From NCBI GenBank assembly GCA_021776235.1, contig JAJFGG010000069.1:1-64000 (forward strand): DNA of 64,000 bases, written 5' to 3'. Below are positions 1 through 8,647 of the stretch, in pieces. Every line of letters begins with the position of its first letter. Position 1 is the first letter of the stretch. The notes below the pieces were generated by a model. The model worked only from the letters and a program-made list of their open reading frames with translations, ran no database searches and was not told the origin of the DNA. Made by a program: the position numbers and the translations under genes. The DNA comes from Alphaproteobacteria bacterium. GTDB taxonomy: Bacteria > Pseudomonadota > Alphaproteobacteria > GCA-2731375.

Positions 1-99
1 GGGCCACCCGCTCCCCCTGCCCGTCCACCCATTAATGGTACCCTGTGGGTGGACGGGCAGGGGGAGCGGGTGGGTAGTTCAATTTCGAAAATGGACTAG
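1..99. repeat. Palindromic repeat element, copy 1
   Basis: A perfect 28-bp inverted repeat (arms 4-31 and 46-73, 14-nt loop) is followed by a 26-nt tail ending in CTAG at 96-99. The same sequence occurs in reverse orientation at 19817-19916, with two substitutions in the tail and one C fewer in one arm. There is no T-run after the stem on either strand, so it is not simply an intrinsic terminator. The outer left edge is cut by the window start. It resembles a MITE or REP-type element; the family is not recognised. Confidence 0.85.
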
Positions 100-150
100 A
101 AACGGCTTTCGGCGCCCAAACTCCGGCGCGGCATAATTGGCGTTACAGCC

Positions 151-273
151 CTACCGCTGCTGGTTCTGGAAGTTGAAGGTGAAACCGCCGCCGCACACGA
201 GGCCGGCGCACCCGTTGGCCAGGATCAGCGCAATGGCGATCATCACCGGAACGGGGAGGCCGGCCCCTATCAC
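151..273 (-). CDS. Possible 40-aa small hydrophobic protein
   Basis: A GTG-initiated ORF of 40 codons lies downstream of the hydroxyacyl-CoA dehydrogenase gene. The product would have one hydrophobic stretch (MIAIALILANG) followed by a Cys/Gly-rich segment and a polar tail ending FQNQQR. The Shine-Dalgarno sequence is weak and no family is recognised. It is listed because it is the only coding-like feature in the 250 bases between the repeat element and the next gene; it may be chance. Confidence 0.2.
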   Translation of the reverse strand: MIGAGLPVPVMIAIALILANGCAGLVCGGGFTFNFQNQQR

Positions 274-342
274 GCCGCCGTCCGCTATGGTCCGATAAGA
301 CGCCGCCCCCGGCTACGATAAATCGATGGCCCTAGCTGCGAC

Positions 343-1218
343 CTACCGCGTCGGGGTTGGTTTCTCGCCTTGGTAGTCGTAGAAGCCGCGGCCGGTCTTT
401 TTGCCTAGCCAGCCAGCCTCGACGTACTTGACCAACAGCGGGCAGGGCCGGTATTTGGTGTCGGCGAGGCCTTCATACAGCGTCTGCATGATGGCCAGGC
501 AGGTATCCAGGCCGATGAAATCGGCCAGTTGCAGTGGTCCCATGCGATGATGGGCGCCCAAGCGCATGGCACTGTCGATGCCTTCAACGGTGCCGACGCC
601 TTCGTACAAGGTGTAAATTGCCTCGTTGACCATGGGCATCAGGATACGGTTGACGATAAAGGCAGGAAAATCCTCGGCATTGGCGGGAACCTTGCCGATC
701 TTGACCACGACCTCACGGATGGCGCTGAAGGTCCCCTCTGCCGTGGCAATGCCCCGAATTAGTTCGACCAGTTCCATCACCGGCACCGGATTCATGAAAT
801 GCATGCCCATGAAACTTTCCGGCCGGCCCGATACGGCGGCCAGACGGGTGATGGAAATGGAGGACGTATTGGTGGCAATCAAACCTTCCGGCTTCAGAAT
901 AGATCCCAGAGCCGAGAGGATCTGGCGCTTGATGTCTTCGTCCTCGGACGCCGCCTCGATCACCAGATCCGCGTCGGCCAGTTCAGGCAGGCCGGCGACC
1001 GTCTTGATCCGGCTCAGCGCACTTGCCATCTCCGCCTCTTCCAGCCGGCCCCGGCCCACCTGGCGCGCCATGTTCGCTTCGATTACCTTCAGCGCCTTCT
1101 GCATCTGGGCATTGGAGGTGTCGGTGAGCAGGACATCGTAGCCGGCGGCGGCCAGTACATGGGCGATACCATTACCCATCTGACCGGCACCGATAATGCC
1201 AATGGTCTGGATCATCAT
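343..1218 (-). CDS. 3-hydroxyacyl-CoA (3-hydroxybutyryl-CoA) dehydrogenase
   Basis: NAD-dependent oxidation of 3-hydroxyacyl-CoA to 3-ketoacyl-CoA in the cytoplasm, as in beta-oxidation or butyrate/PHB-type metabolism. The 291-aa product has the N-terminal Rossmann motif GAGQMGNG, the SSISIT segment, the catalytic His region GMHFMNPVP, and a C-terminal domain with FIVNRILMPMVNEA and DFIGLD, the usual length and order for a single-function HbdA/PaaH enzyme. I start it at the ATG at 1218 (MMIQTIGIIG) because AGAAAG precedes it; an upstream ATG would add 12 residues. It is the last gene of the etfB-etfA-hbd string, 137 nt after etfA. Confidence 0.93.
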   Translation of the reverse strand: MMIQTIGIIGAGQMGNGIAHVLAAAGYDVLLTDTSNAQMQKALKVIEANMARQVGRGRLEEAEMASALSRIKTVAGLPELADADLVIEAASEDEDIKRQILSALGSILKPEGLIATNTSSISITRLAAVSGRPESFMGMHFMNPVPVMELVELIRGIATAEGTFSAIREVVVKIGKVPANAEDFPAFIVNRILMPMVNEAIYTLYEGVGTVEGIDSAMRLGAHHRMGPLQLADFIGLDTCLAIMQTLYEGLADTKYRPCPLLVKYVEAGWLGKKTGRGFYDYQGEKPTPTR

Positions 1219-1355
1219 TAATCTTTCTGCCGGCGAATTCAGCCGGCGTTTCATTACTGTGATTTACAGTTTGTGAGGGCCGCTAACGCGGCTTATGTGC
1301 TTGATTCAATTGCTCTACTTCAAAAAAGCCTGGGCAAATTAAGTCGGACCGCGCT

Positions 1356-2303
1356 TTAGGCTGGCGGCAGCTTCTTCAGCTCTTCTTCCAGTTCCGGCAC
1401 CGCCTTGAACAAATCGGCGACCAGACCGTAGTCGGCGACCTGAAAGATCGGTGCCTCTTCATCCTTGTTGATGGCGACGATCACCTTGCTGTCCTTCATA
1501 CCGGCCAGATGCTGAATGGCGCCCGAGATGCCGACGGCGATGTACAGTTCCGGGGCCACGACCTTGCCGGTCTGCCCGACCTGATAGTCGTTCGGTACGA
1601 AACCGGCATCGACCGCCGCTCGAGAGGCGCCGACCGCCGCGCCGAGCTGATCCGCAACCGCTTCGATAATCGGGAAATTCTCGCCTGACTGCATGCCGCG
1701 GCCACCCGAGATGATGATCTTCGCCGCCGTCAATTCCGGCCGCTCGGATTTCGACAGTTCCTCGCCCACGAAACTGGAAAGGCCGGGATCGCCGGCCGCG
1801 GGGAGATTTTCGACGCTTGCCGAACCGCCTTCGGCCGCGGCCTTTTCAAACCCCGTGGGCCGTATGGTAATAACCTTGATGGCATCGGACGATTGCACGG
1901 TCGCCATGGCGTTACCGGCATAGATGGGCCGGATAAAGGTATCGGGACCGACGATCTCCGAGATCTCGGAAATCTGCGAGACATCCAACAGGGCGGCGAC
2001 CCGGGGCATGAAATTCTTGCCCACGGTATTCGCCACCGCCATGACGGCGGCATAATTCCGCGCCAGAGGGACCACCAGATCAGCCACGGGCTCGGCCAGC
2101 ATGTAGGCGTATTCCGGCGCATCCGCGACCAGTACCTTGGCCACGCCGGCGACGTTCGCCGCCGCGGCCCCGACCGCGGCACAGCCGCTGCCGACCACCA
2201 GGACATCCACATCGCCGCCCATGGCGGTGGCGGCGGTTACGGCGGCAAGGGTGGCCGGCTTTAACTCGGCGTTATCATGTTCGGCAATTACCAGGACGGA
2301 CAT
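1356..2303 (-). CDS. etfA: Electron transfer flavoprotein, alpha subunit
   Basis: The FAD-binding subunit of the ETF heterodimer, which carries electrons from acyl-CoA dehydrogenases (one is encoded at 32911-34053) to ETF-ubiquinone oxidoreductase. At 315 aa it is of standard length. The C-terminal half shows the FAD signature [12 protein letters not shown], followed by [21 protein letters not shown] and [12 protein letters not shown]. Its ATG overlaps the TGA of etfB by one base (TGATG), so translational coupling is likely. Confidence 0.97.
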   Translation of the reverse strand: MSVLVIAEHDNAELKPATLAAVTAATAMGGDVDVLVVGSGCAAVGAAAANVAGVAKVLVADAPEYAYMLAEPVADLVVPLARNYAAVMAVANTVGKNFMPRVAALLDVSQISEISEIVGPDTFIRPIYAGNAMATVQSSDAIKVITIRPTGFEKAAAEGGSASVENLPAAGDPGLSSFVGEELSKSERPELTAAKIIISGGRGMQSGENFPIIEAVADQLGAAVGASRAAVDAGFVPNDYQVGQTGKVVAPELYIAVGISGAIQHLAGMKDSKVIVAINKDEEAPIFQVADYGLVADLFKAVPELEEELKKLPPA

Positions 2304-3052
2304 CAGATCACCCCCGCTTCGTTACGCAATTTATTCACCAGGTCGGCAACATCTTCGACAATCACGCCGGCTTCCCGTTTGGGCGGCTCGGCCACTTTCA
2401 GGGTGGTCAATCGCGGCGCCGTATCGATGCCCAGATCCTCCGGCGTCTTTTCGTCAATGGGCTTTTTCTTTGCCTTCATGATGTTTGGCAGCGAGGCATA
2501 GCGCGGCTCGTTCAGACGCAGGTCGGTCGTCACGATCATGGGCAGGTTCAGGGTCAGGGTTTGCAGACCGCCGTCCACTTCCCGGGTTACGTTGGCCTTG
2601 CCATCGCTGAATTCGATCTTGGAGGCAAAGGTCCCTTGCGGCCAACCCAACAGGGCCGCCAGCATCTGGCCGGTTTGATTGCAATCGTCGTCGATTGCCT
2701 GTTTTCCCAGGATTACCAGGCCCGGTTGTTCTTCGTCCACCACGGCCTTCATTATCTTGGCCACGTGCAGGGGCTCCAGGGCATCGTCGGTCTTGACCAG
2801 GATGCCCCGGTCAGCGCCCATGGCCAGGGCGGTGCGGATGGTTTCCTGACACTGCTGCACACCGATCGAGACGGCGATAATTTCCTCCGCCGTGCCGGCC
2901 TCCTTCATGCGCAGAGCCTCTTCAACGGCAATTTCGTCGAACGGGTTCATGGACATCTTGACGTTGGACAGGTCGACACCGGTTTGATCGGCTTTGACCC
3001 GGATCTTGACGTTGTAGTCAACCACGCGCTTGACGGCGACGAGAACTTTCAT
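2303..3052 (-). CDS. etfB: Electron transfer flavoprotein, beta subunit
   Basis: The partner subunit of EtfA. The 249-aa protein begins [14 protein letters not shown], has the conserved [14 protein letters not shown] segment and GADRGILV, and ends in the lysine-rich tail (MKAKKKPI) plus an [10 protein letters not shown] terminus typical of the family. It is one base from etfA. In many alphaproteobacteria the HIG1-like and adenosyltransferase genes found at 4389-5178 sit directly upstream; here two unrelated genes intervene. Confidence 0.97.
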   Translation of the reverse strand: MKVLVAVKRVVDYNVKIRVKADQTGVDLSNVKMSMNPFDEIAVEEALRMKEAGTAEEIIAVSIGVQQCQETIRTALAMGADRGILVKTDDALEPLHVAKIMKAVVDEEQPGLVILGKQAIDDDCNQTGQMLAALLGWPQGTFASKIEFSDGKANVTREVDGGLQTLTLNLPMIVTTDLRLNEPRYASLPNIMKAKKKPIDEKTPEDLGIDTAPRLTTLKVAEPPKREAGVIVEDVADLVNKLRNEAGVI

Positions 3053-3216
3053 CGGCGGCCTCTTCTCAGGGGAATGGTCTTCCGGCAGCGCAGGATCCCG
3101 TTCCCACGCCCCGGGCGGACGGATTATCGCGCCCGCTGGCTAATGCTGCGCCGCAAAATAGTGAAGCAGGATAGGCGAGTCAACGCGTGGCGAAACTTAT
3201 TGCCGCAATTGTCCCG

Positions 3217-3651
3217 TCACGCCGTAAATAATGGTTCTATTGGTTCCGCAGTCGAGAGAAATTCCAGCAAATTGCCGTCAGGATCGCGGAAATAGACCGA
3301 TTGGCCCCAGACCCCATCTGCGGCCCAGCGCGGTACCGGCCCTTCAATGATCTCTACCCCGGCCCGGCTCAGGTACGCTTCCGCCTCGGCGATGGTGCCG
3401 TCCCAGCGGAAACAGACATCGACGGCGCCGGATTGCAGGCATTCCGCGACAATATAGGCAGGCTGCTCCAGGCGTTGCAGATTGACCACCGCGCCGCCCA
3501 GATTGATCGGCAGACTGGACAGCCTGCCATCCCGGAAACGCGGCAAATACCTGGCCTCGCCGCCCAAAATACCGCAATAGAATTCAATCGATTGTTCAAT
3601 ATCGGCGGCCATGACGACGACGTGATCGATGGTACGTATGGGAAGCGTCAT
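3217..3651 (-). CDS. VOC (glyoxalase-fold) protein
   Basis: A 144-aa single VOC unit with the pattern DHVVVMAADIEQSIEFYCGILG, then a second beta-alpha-beta half ending YFRDPDGNLLEFLS. His in the first strand and Glu near the C-terminus are plausible metal ligands. Such proteins are glyoxalases, ring-cleavage dioxygenases, fosfomycin-resistance-like enzymes or binding proteins; the substrate cannot be told. I start at the ATG at 3651 (MTLPIRTIDH), preceded by AAAGGAA; the longer reading adds seven residues. It is convergent-neighbouring and divergent from the isomerase at 3756. Confidence 0.85.
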   Translation of the reverse strand: MTLPIRTIDHVVVMAADIEQSIEFYCGILGGEARYLPRFRDGRLSSLPINLGGAVVNLQRLEQPAYIVAECLQSGAVDVCFRWDGTIAEAEAYLSRAGVEIIEGPVPRWAADGVWGQSVYFRDPDGNLLEFLSTAEPIEPLFTA

Positions 3652-3755
3652 GCCTGTATTCCTTTCGAACAACGGTCAGCGGCTTGATTGAGGCGCGCCG
3701 ATGCAGATGATAATCTTTAGTGGTGCACAAGATACCAGACACATTGGAGTAAACC

Positions 3756-4370
3756 ATGTCAGAGATCGAGTACTTCTATTCCGCTCATTCCGTGTTCGCC
3801 TATCTTGGTTCGGCCCGGTTCATGGACATCGCCCAGGCCGCGGGCCGCGCCATCGTGCACCGGCCCGTCGATTTGAACCAGGTCGTGCCGGCGGGCGGGG
3901 CCTCGTCGTTTCGCGAGCGCAGCCCAAAGCATCGAGCCTATTTTTTTCGTCGCGAGATCGACCGCTGGTCCGAGCAGCGTGCCGCCCCGGTGATGGCAGG
4001 CTATCCGGCCCATCATCATAACGACATGGCGTTGGGCAACGGCATGCTGATCGCCGGCGCCATGCAAGGCCACAATGTAGACCAGTTGGCCCATGCCATG
4101 CTGCGTGATCATTGGCTTCACGATGCCGATTTTGCCGACCGCGGGACCTTGGCAAGGATCGCCGAAAGTGTCGGCCTGCAGCCAGAGCCGATTTTGGCGG
4201 CAGCTTTGTCGGACGAGGTACAGCTGATCTATCAGAGCAATACGGACGAGGCCATCGGACGTTCCGTGTTCGGTTCACCCACCTATTTCGTCGATGGCGA
4301 TATGTTCTATGGCCAGGATCGGCTGGAAATGGTCGAACGCGCCCTGCGCCAACCCTACGCGCCGTCGTAG
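3756..4370 (+). CDS. 2-hydroxychromene-2-carboxylate isomerase family protein (DsbA-like)
   Basis: A 204-aa thioredoxin-fold protein of the DsbA/HCCA isomerase group, beginning IEYFYSAHSVFAYLGSARF with the conserved Ser in the active-site region, followed by an all-helical insertion and the C-terminal VFGSPTYFVDGDMFYGQDRLEMVERAL signature (split here across residues). HCCA isomerases are glutathione-dependent and act in naphthalene/aromatic degradation, but most family members have unknown substrates. The neighbouring VOC protein and two GSTs in the window fit a detoxification or aromatic role. The first ATG follows GGAGTAAACC. Confidence 0.85.
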   Translation: MSEIEYFYSAHSVFAYLGSARFMDIAQAAGRAIVHRPVDLNQVVPAGGASSFRERSPKHRAYFFRREIDRWSEQRAAPVMAGYPAHHHNDMALGNGMLIAGAMQGHNVDQLAHAMLRDHWLHDADFADRGTLARIAESVGLQPEPILAAALSDEVQLIYQSNTDEAIGRSVFGSPTYFVDGDMFYGQDRLEMVERALRQPYAPS

Positions 4371-4388
4371 AGACCTGAATGAACACCC

Positions 4389-4952
4389 TTAACGGTTAAT
4401 GCCCGGCTGCCACAGGACGTCCACCTTGCCATCATCATTGGCGTGGCGGGCCAGTTGAAACAGATGGTCGGACAGGCGGTTGAGATAGCGTAGGGCGGCC
4501 GGATTGACCTGTTCCCGGTCCGCCAAAGTGATGGCCAGGCGTTCCGCCCGCCGCGCCACGGTGCGGGCCAGATGCAACTGTGCCGCCAATGGCGTGCCGC
4601 CGGGCAGGACAAAGGAATTCAGGGCCGTTAATGCCGTGCCCAGGGCGTCGATTTCCCGCTCCAGCCGCTCCACCTGACGATCCAGAATACGCAGCGGCGG
4701 ATGTTTCGGCGCCTCGACGATGGGCGTGGACAGATCAGCCCCCAGATCGAACAGATCATGCTGAACGCGGGCCAACATTTCGTCCACGGCGCCAGTGGCA
4801 TGCAGCCGCGCCAGACCGATAACAGCGTTCAATTCATCAACATCGCCATACGCCGCAACCCGTGGATCATTCTTGGCCAGACGGCTGCCGTCGCTCAGAC
4901 TGGTTTCGCCGGCATCGCCGCCACGGGTATAGATTTTTGTCAGTTTGACCAT
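4389..4952 (-). CDS. Cob(I)yrinic acid a,c-diamide adenosyltransferase, PduO type
   Basis: Transfers the 5'-deoxyadenosyl group from ATP to cob(I)alamin to form coenzyme B12. The 187-aa protein starts MVKLTKIYTRGGDAGETSLS, the N-terminal ATP-binding signature of the PduO family, and contains FVLPGGTPLAAQLHLARTVARRAER and NRLSDHLFQLAR-type motifs of the trimeric five-helix bundle. The ATG at 4952 gives the family N-terminus; the longer reading runs through the upstream HIG1-like gene. It lies 13 nt after that gene, in one operon. Confidence 0.95.
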   Translation of the reverse strand: MVKLTKIYTRGGDAGETSLSDGSRLAKNDPRVAAYGDVDELNAVIGLARLHATGAVDEMLARVQHDLFDLGADLSTPIVEAPKHPPLRILDRQVERLEREIDALGTALTALNSFVLPGGTPLAAQLHLARTVARRAERLAITLADREQVNPAALRYLNRLSDHLFQLARHANDDGKVDVLWQPGINR

Positions 4953-4965
4953 ATGCTTTTCTTTA

Positions 4966-5178
4966 TCAGCGTCCGCCGGCAATACCCTGGTTAATATAAA
5001 ACAACAACACCATGATGCCCACGGCCAGCAATTGCAGCACAATGCGCCAGCGCATCAGCAGGTTGCCGTATTTGCGGTTGAATTCACCACCACGTCCCGT
5101 GCTGTAGACGCCCACCAGCAATACCCCCACAACGCCGGCCAGGGTAAGACCTAAAACAATCGTCAGCATACCCGACAT
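4966..5178 (-). CDS. HIG1-type twin transmembrane protein
   Basis: A 70-aa protein with two transmembrane helices (about residues 5-25 and 44-64) joined by a polar loop containing RGGEFNRKYGNLLMRWR, typical of bacterial HIG1-domain proteins. Mitochondrial relatives associate with cytochrome oxidase supercomplexes; in alphaproteobacteria the gene commonly precedes the cobalamin adenosyltransferase and etfBA, as it does here. A function in respiratory chain assembly is an inference from the family only. Confidence 0.85.
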   Translation of the reverse strand: MSGMLTIVLGLTLAGVVGVLLVGVYSTGRGGEFNRKYGNLLMRWRIVLQLLAVGIMVLLFYINQGIAGGR

Positions 5179-5336
5179 GGCCGCACCCCGAGATCGTTGT
5201 TGTGGTCGTTCATAAAAGAATTATCCGTTATGGTTGGGCCGCGGGATTGCCGCGTGTAATTTAGTCCTAGCATGATTCCGCGGATATCGGCGCGCAAATT
5301 TCCGGCCGCGGCGGCTTTGCTTGAAGAGGTTTGCGG

Positions 5337-6563
5337 ATGACGGCGGAGCATGCGGATGGACGGCGCGGCCTGGCATTGGCACTGCTGGCGTTTTGCGAAG
5401 TAGCGGCCCTGGGCCTGTGGTTTTCCGCCTCCGCCGTGGTGCCCTCGCTGATCGCTGAATACGGGCTCTCGCCCGGCCGGGCTTCGATGATGACCTCGGC
5501 CGTGCAAATCGGCTTTGTTGCCGGCACCTTGATTTCCGCACTCTTAAGTCTGGCCGACCGTCTGGATCTGCGTCGGTTTTTCATGGCCAGCGCCCTGGTG
5601 GCGGCCCTGGCCAACGCCTTGTTGCTGACCGTGGAGCCGACCTCCCCCATGGTTATCCTGTTGCGCTTTGTCACCGGGGTCTGCATGGCGGGAATTTACC
5701 CCGTCGGTATGAAGATGGCGGTCAGCTGGGCCCGTGGCGATGTTGGTTTGCTGATTGGCCTGTTGGTCGGGGCCCTGACCCTTGGTTCGGCGGCGCCGCA
5801 TCTGTTCAATGCCTTTGGCGGTGTCGATTGGCGTTTCACCATTCTGGCCGCATCCCTTCTGGCCCTGCTGTCGGCGCTTTTGGTCAATCTGGTCCGGTTG
5901 GGGCCAAATCTGGCGCCTGCGCCGCCATTTACCCCTGGTGCCGCACTGCAAGCCTTTCGCAAACCTGCTCTGCGGTGGGCGAACTTCGGCTATTTGGGAC
6001 ATATGTGGGAGCTGTACGCAATGTGGGCCTGGCTGGTGGTGTTCCTGGATGCGTCGTTTCGCCAGGTCATGGCGGTTGACGCGGCGGCCTGGTGGTCCCG
6101 TCTGGCGACGTTTGGCGCCATGGGTATCGGTGGCGCCATAGGCTGTTTGGCGGGAGGGGCCCTGGCGGATCGTTATGGCCGCACGACCCTGACCATGGGC
6201 GCCATGACGGCGTCCGGTCTGTGCGCCTTGGTCATCGGCTTTCTGTTCGGCGGCCCGCCCTGGCTTCTGGTCCTGCTGGCGGCATTCTGGGGGGTTACGG
6301 TGGTGGCGGATTCGGCGCAGTTTTCGGCCTCTATCGCCGAACTGTCGCCGCCCGAATTCGTCGGCACCATGTTAACCGTGCAGACCTGCGTCGGATTCTT
6401 ATTGACCTTGTTCACGGTGCATCTGGTGCCGCCCCTGGCGGCGGCATGGGGTTGGCAATATGCCTTCGCGGTGCTGGCAATAGGGCCATTTCTGGGTGTT
6501 TTCGCCATGTCCCGTCTGCGCGCTCATCCCGATGCCGTACGTCTGGCCGGCGGCCGAAAATAG
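5337..6563 (+). CDS. MFS transporter
   Basis: A 408-aa integral membrane protein with about twelve hydrophobic segments and MFS features: loop 2-3 LSLADRLDLRRF after TM2, ARG-rich central loop, and a second-half equivalent GGALADRYGRTTLTMG. The substrate is unknown. The ATG at 5337 has GAAGAGG seven bases upstream; a TTG at 5331 would leave almost no spacing. It is divergent from the HIG1-like gene, with 158 bp between. Confidence 0.88.
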   Translation: MTAEHADGRRGLALALLAFCEVAALGLWFSASAVVPSLIAEYGLSPGRASMMTSAVQIGFVAGTLISALLSLADRLDLRRFFMASALVAALANALLLTVEPTSPMVILLRFVTGVCMAGIYPVGMKMAVSWARGDVGLLIGLLVGALTLGSAAPHLFNAFGGVDWRFTILAASLLALLSALLVNLVRLGPNLAPAPPFTPGAALQAFRKPALRWANFGYLGHMWELYAMWAWLVVFLDASFRQVMAVDAAAWWSRLATFGAMGIGGAIGCLAGGALADRYGRTTLTMGAMTASGLCALVIGFLFGGPPWLLVLLAAFWGVTVVADSAQFSASIAELSPPEFVGTMLTVQTCVGFLLTLFTVHLVPPLAAAWGWQYAFAVLAIGPFLGVFAMSRLRAHPDAVRLAGGRK

Positions 6564-6685
6564 CGGCCCGCCCGCGGCCCTGCTCAGCATCCCGCAAAAT
6601 GACGATCTCTATGGGTTCCTATCATCACAATGTGGTATTAAATGCGCAGGCGGAATCAAAACAACCCAACGGAGACGGCAGCAAG

Positions 6686-7297
6686 ATGAAAATGTACAAT
6701 TCCGTGGGGCCAAACCCCCGCGTTGTTCGGATGTTCCTGGCTGAAAAGGCCGTCGATCTGCCGCTGGAGGAAGTCGATATCATGGCCGGCGTTAACCGTC
6801 AGGCCGACTTTCTGAAAATCAATGCGGCGGGGCAATGCCCGGCCCTGGAACTGGATGACGGCAGCATCTTGTGTGAGATTACAGCGATCTGTGAATATTT
6901 GGAAGATCGCAATCCCAACCCCCCTCTGATCGGCGCCACGGCGGAGGAGAAGGCCGAAACCCGCATGTGGACGCGGCGCATTGATCTGAATATCTGTGAA
7001 CCCATGGGCAATGGCTTTCGCTATTCCACCGGTCTGAAAATGTTTCAGGACCGTGTGCGTTGCATACCCCAGGCAGCCGATGAACTGAAGGCGACAGCGC
7101 AGGATGGCCTGCGATGGCTGGATGGTGAGATGGCCGGTAAGACATATGTCGTTGGCGAGCGGTTCACCCTGGCCGATATCCTGCTGTTCGGCTTCGTAGA
7201 TTTTTTCGCCGGCGTGGATCAACCCATTGACGAGACTCTGAAGAACATACACGCTTGGCATGGACGGGTTCAGGCCCGGCCCAGCGCAGAAGCCTGA
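6686..7297 (+). CDS. Glutathione S-transferase
   Basis: A cytosolic GST-type protein of 203 aa: N-terminal thioredoxin domain beginning MKMYNSVGPNPRVVRMFLAE, cis-Pro loop GQCPALEL, the glutathione gamma-Glu-binding segment EITAICEYLE, and a helical C-terminal domain with the N-capping motif FTLADILLFG. The start at 6686 follows GGAGACGG. An open frame continues upstream through the MFS gene in another phase but carries no MFS-like sequence, so no fusion is proposed. Substrate unknown. Confidence 0.9.
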   Translation: MKMYNSVGPNPRVVRMFLAEKAVDLPLEEVDIMAGVNRQADFLKINAAGQCPALELDDGSILCEITAICEYLEDRNPNPPLIGATAEEKAETRMWTRRIDLNICEPMGNGFRYSTGLKMFQDRVRCIPQAADELKATAQDGLRWLDGEMAGKTYVVGERFTLADILLFGFVDFFAGVDQPIDETLKNIHAWHGRVQARPSAEA

Positions 7298-7364
7298 AGT
7301 TCTCCGCTGACGGCACAGTCAAACGACCCATTCGCACTAATCAGAACAAGTGAAGGAAACGGCC

Positions 7365-7865
7365 ATGGACGACGAGGCAAAAAAGACGGCGCTGCGCATG
7401 ATCCCCTATGGCATCTATGTCATGACGGCGGAGAACGATGGCGAAATCGCTGCTGCGACCGTTAACTGGGTGACGCAAACCGCCTTCGCTCCGCCGTTGC
7501 TGGTGGTGGGCGCCAAAGCCGATTCAGGTGCCTACGCAATCGCCAAGGCAGCCGGGCATTTTGCCTTGAACATGCTGGGCAAGGGACAACAGGGCATGGC
7601 CTTTGGTTTTTTCAAGCCGGCGACCCGTGACGGCGCTACGGTCAGTGGCGAGCCGTTCCACGCCGGGAGCACCGGCGCCCCAATTCTGGACAACGCCATG
7701 GCCAGCGTGGAGTGTAAGATTGTCGAAATCGTGGAACAGGGCGATCACCACATCGTTGTTGGGGAAGTGGTCGATGCCAATGTTGCCAAGGCGCCGGACG
7801 GCCGGGCGGATGAAGCCATTTTGGAGATGAAGGAATTGGGCGACAACGTTTTCTACGGTGGATAG
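7365..7865 (+). CDS. Flavin reductase-like FMN-binding protein
   Basis: A 166-aa flavin reductase-domain protein (split-barrel FMN-binding fold) with YGIYVMTAE, AAATVNWVTQTAFAPPLLVVG and HFALNMLGKGQ, the nucleotide-binding pattern of the family. It may supply reduced flavin to a monooxygenase or act as a small flavoprotein; no partner monooxygenase is adjacent. Start at ATG 7365 preceded by AAGGAAA; the GTG at 7350 is less likely. Downstream of the GST, same strand, 67 nt apart. Confidence 0.88.
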   Translation: MDDEAKKTALRMIPYGIYVMTAENDGEIAAATVNWVTQTAFAPPLLVVGAKADSGAYAIAKAAGHFALNMLGKGQQGMAFGFFKPATRDGATVSGEPFHAGSTGAPILDNAMASVECKIVEIVEQGDHHIVVGEVVDANVAKAPDGRADEAILEMKELGDNVFYGG

Positions 7866-7942
7866 ACCGGTTCAGGGTTGCCGCAACGGCGCGCCGGCGA
7901 CAGAGCACCCAGCACCGGCATTTTGCAAGGCCGGAATTTGCT

Positions 7943-7969
7943 GATTTTCCCTCGAATTTGAGGGAAATC
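7943..7969. promoter_or_regulatory. Inverted repeat upstream of PAS gene
   Basis: An 8-bp inverted repeat, TTTCCCTC (7946-7953) and GAGGGAAA (7960-7967), lies in the 207-bp gap between the flavin reductase and the PAS protein. No T-run follows, so an operator or a factor-dependent terminator is more likely than an intrinsic one. A smaller AGTGA/TCACT dyad follows at about 7979. Confidence 0.3.
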
Positions 7970-8072
7970 GCGCGAAATAGTGACACCCATCACTCCGTTA
8001 ACAAGGCAGTAACCATAAACTCCGTGTCACGGGCCCTATGCCATGCTTGGCGGGGACCGTCCGGAGGGCACA

Positions 8073-8537
8073 ATGGAATCGGCGATAGTATTGGATGCGG
8101 GCGCCAACGTGTCCTTGCAGCAGACCCTGGATTATTGGCGGCGTTTGTGCGGCGAACGGCCCATGCCCGCGCGTAAGGACCTGAACCCCGCCGATATTCC
8201 CCGTCTGTTGCCTAACTTGATGCTGGCCGATGTCGGCGGCCCTGCCGCGGATGCACAGGCACCCCAGATACGCTTTCGCTTGGTGGGCACCGAGGTGGTC
8301 CGCGGCTTCGGCCACGAGTTGACCGGGTATCGTCTATCGGAAATCGACTATGGCGCCCAGGGGCACCAAGTCGTCGAACTGTATCGCCAGGTGGTGGATA
8401 CAGCCAAGCCGCAATTCGCCCGCATCGAATTTCGGCAGGGCCGCGACCGCGTCATTGAGATGCAGCAGTTGTTGCTGCCCCTGTCGGATGATGGATCAGA
8501 GGTGAACATGATACTGGCCGTGGTACACTGCCAATAG
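8073..8537 (+). CDS. PAS_5 (DUF1457) domain protein
   Basis: A 154-aa single-domain protein of the alphaproteobacterial PAS_5 type: N-terminal LDYWRRLCGERPMPARKDLNP and DIPRLLPNLMLADV, then a PAS core with RFRLVGTEVVRGFGHELTG and a C-terminal MQQLLLPLSDDG strand. It has no output domain, so it may sense a ligand and act through a partner, but function is unknown. A paralogue lies at 47420-47917. The ATG at 8073 follows GGAGGG; the ATG at 8043 has no ribosome-binding site. Confidence 0.82.
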   Translation: MESAIVLDAGANVSLQQTLDYWRRLCGERPMPARKDLNPADIPRLLPNLMLADVGGPAADAQAPQIRFRLVGTEVVRGFGHELTGYRLSEIDYGAQGHQVVELYRQVVDTAKPQFARIEFRQGRDRVIEMQQLLLPLSDDGSEVNMILAVVHCQ

Positions 8538-8647
8538 GCCGGACCCTGGCGCCGGCCGCCGGGATGGCACGGGCTTCCCAGCCATGCTAGATTTTGACGG
8601 GTCTATGCCCTTGGCCATCCCTTCCTCTTGGCGTGGAGATCCCGTGA

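Noticed and set aside
6092-7297. A long frame that would fuse sequence upstream to the glutathione S-transferase
   Set aside because: The upstream part overlaps the MFS gene in another phase and has no family-like sequence; a good ribosome-binding site marks the GST start at 6686.
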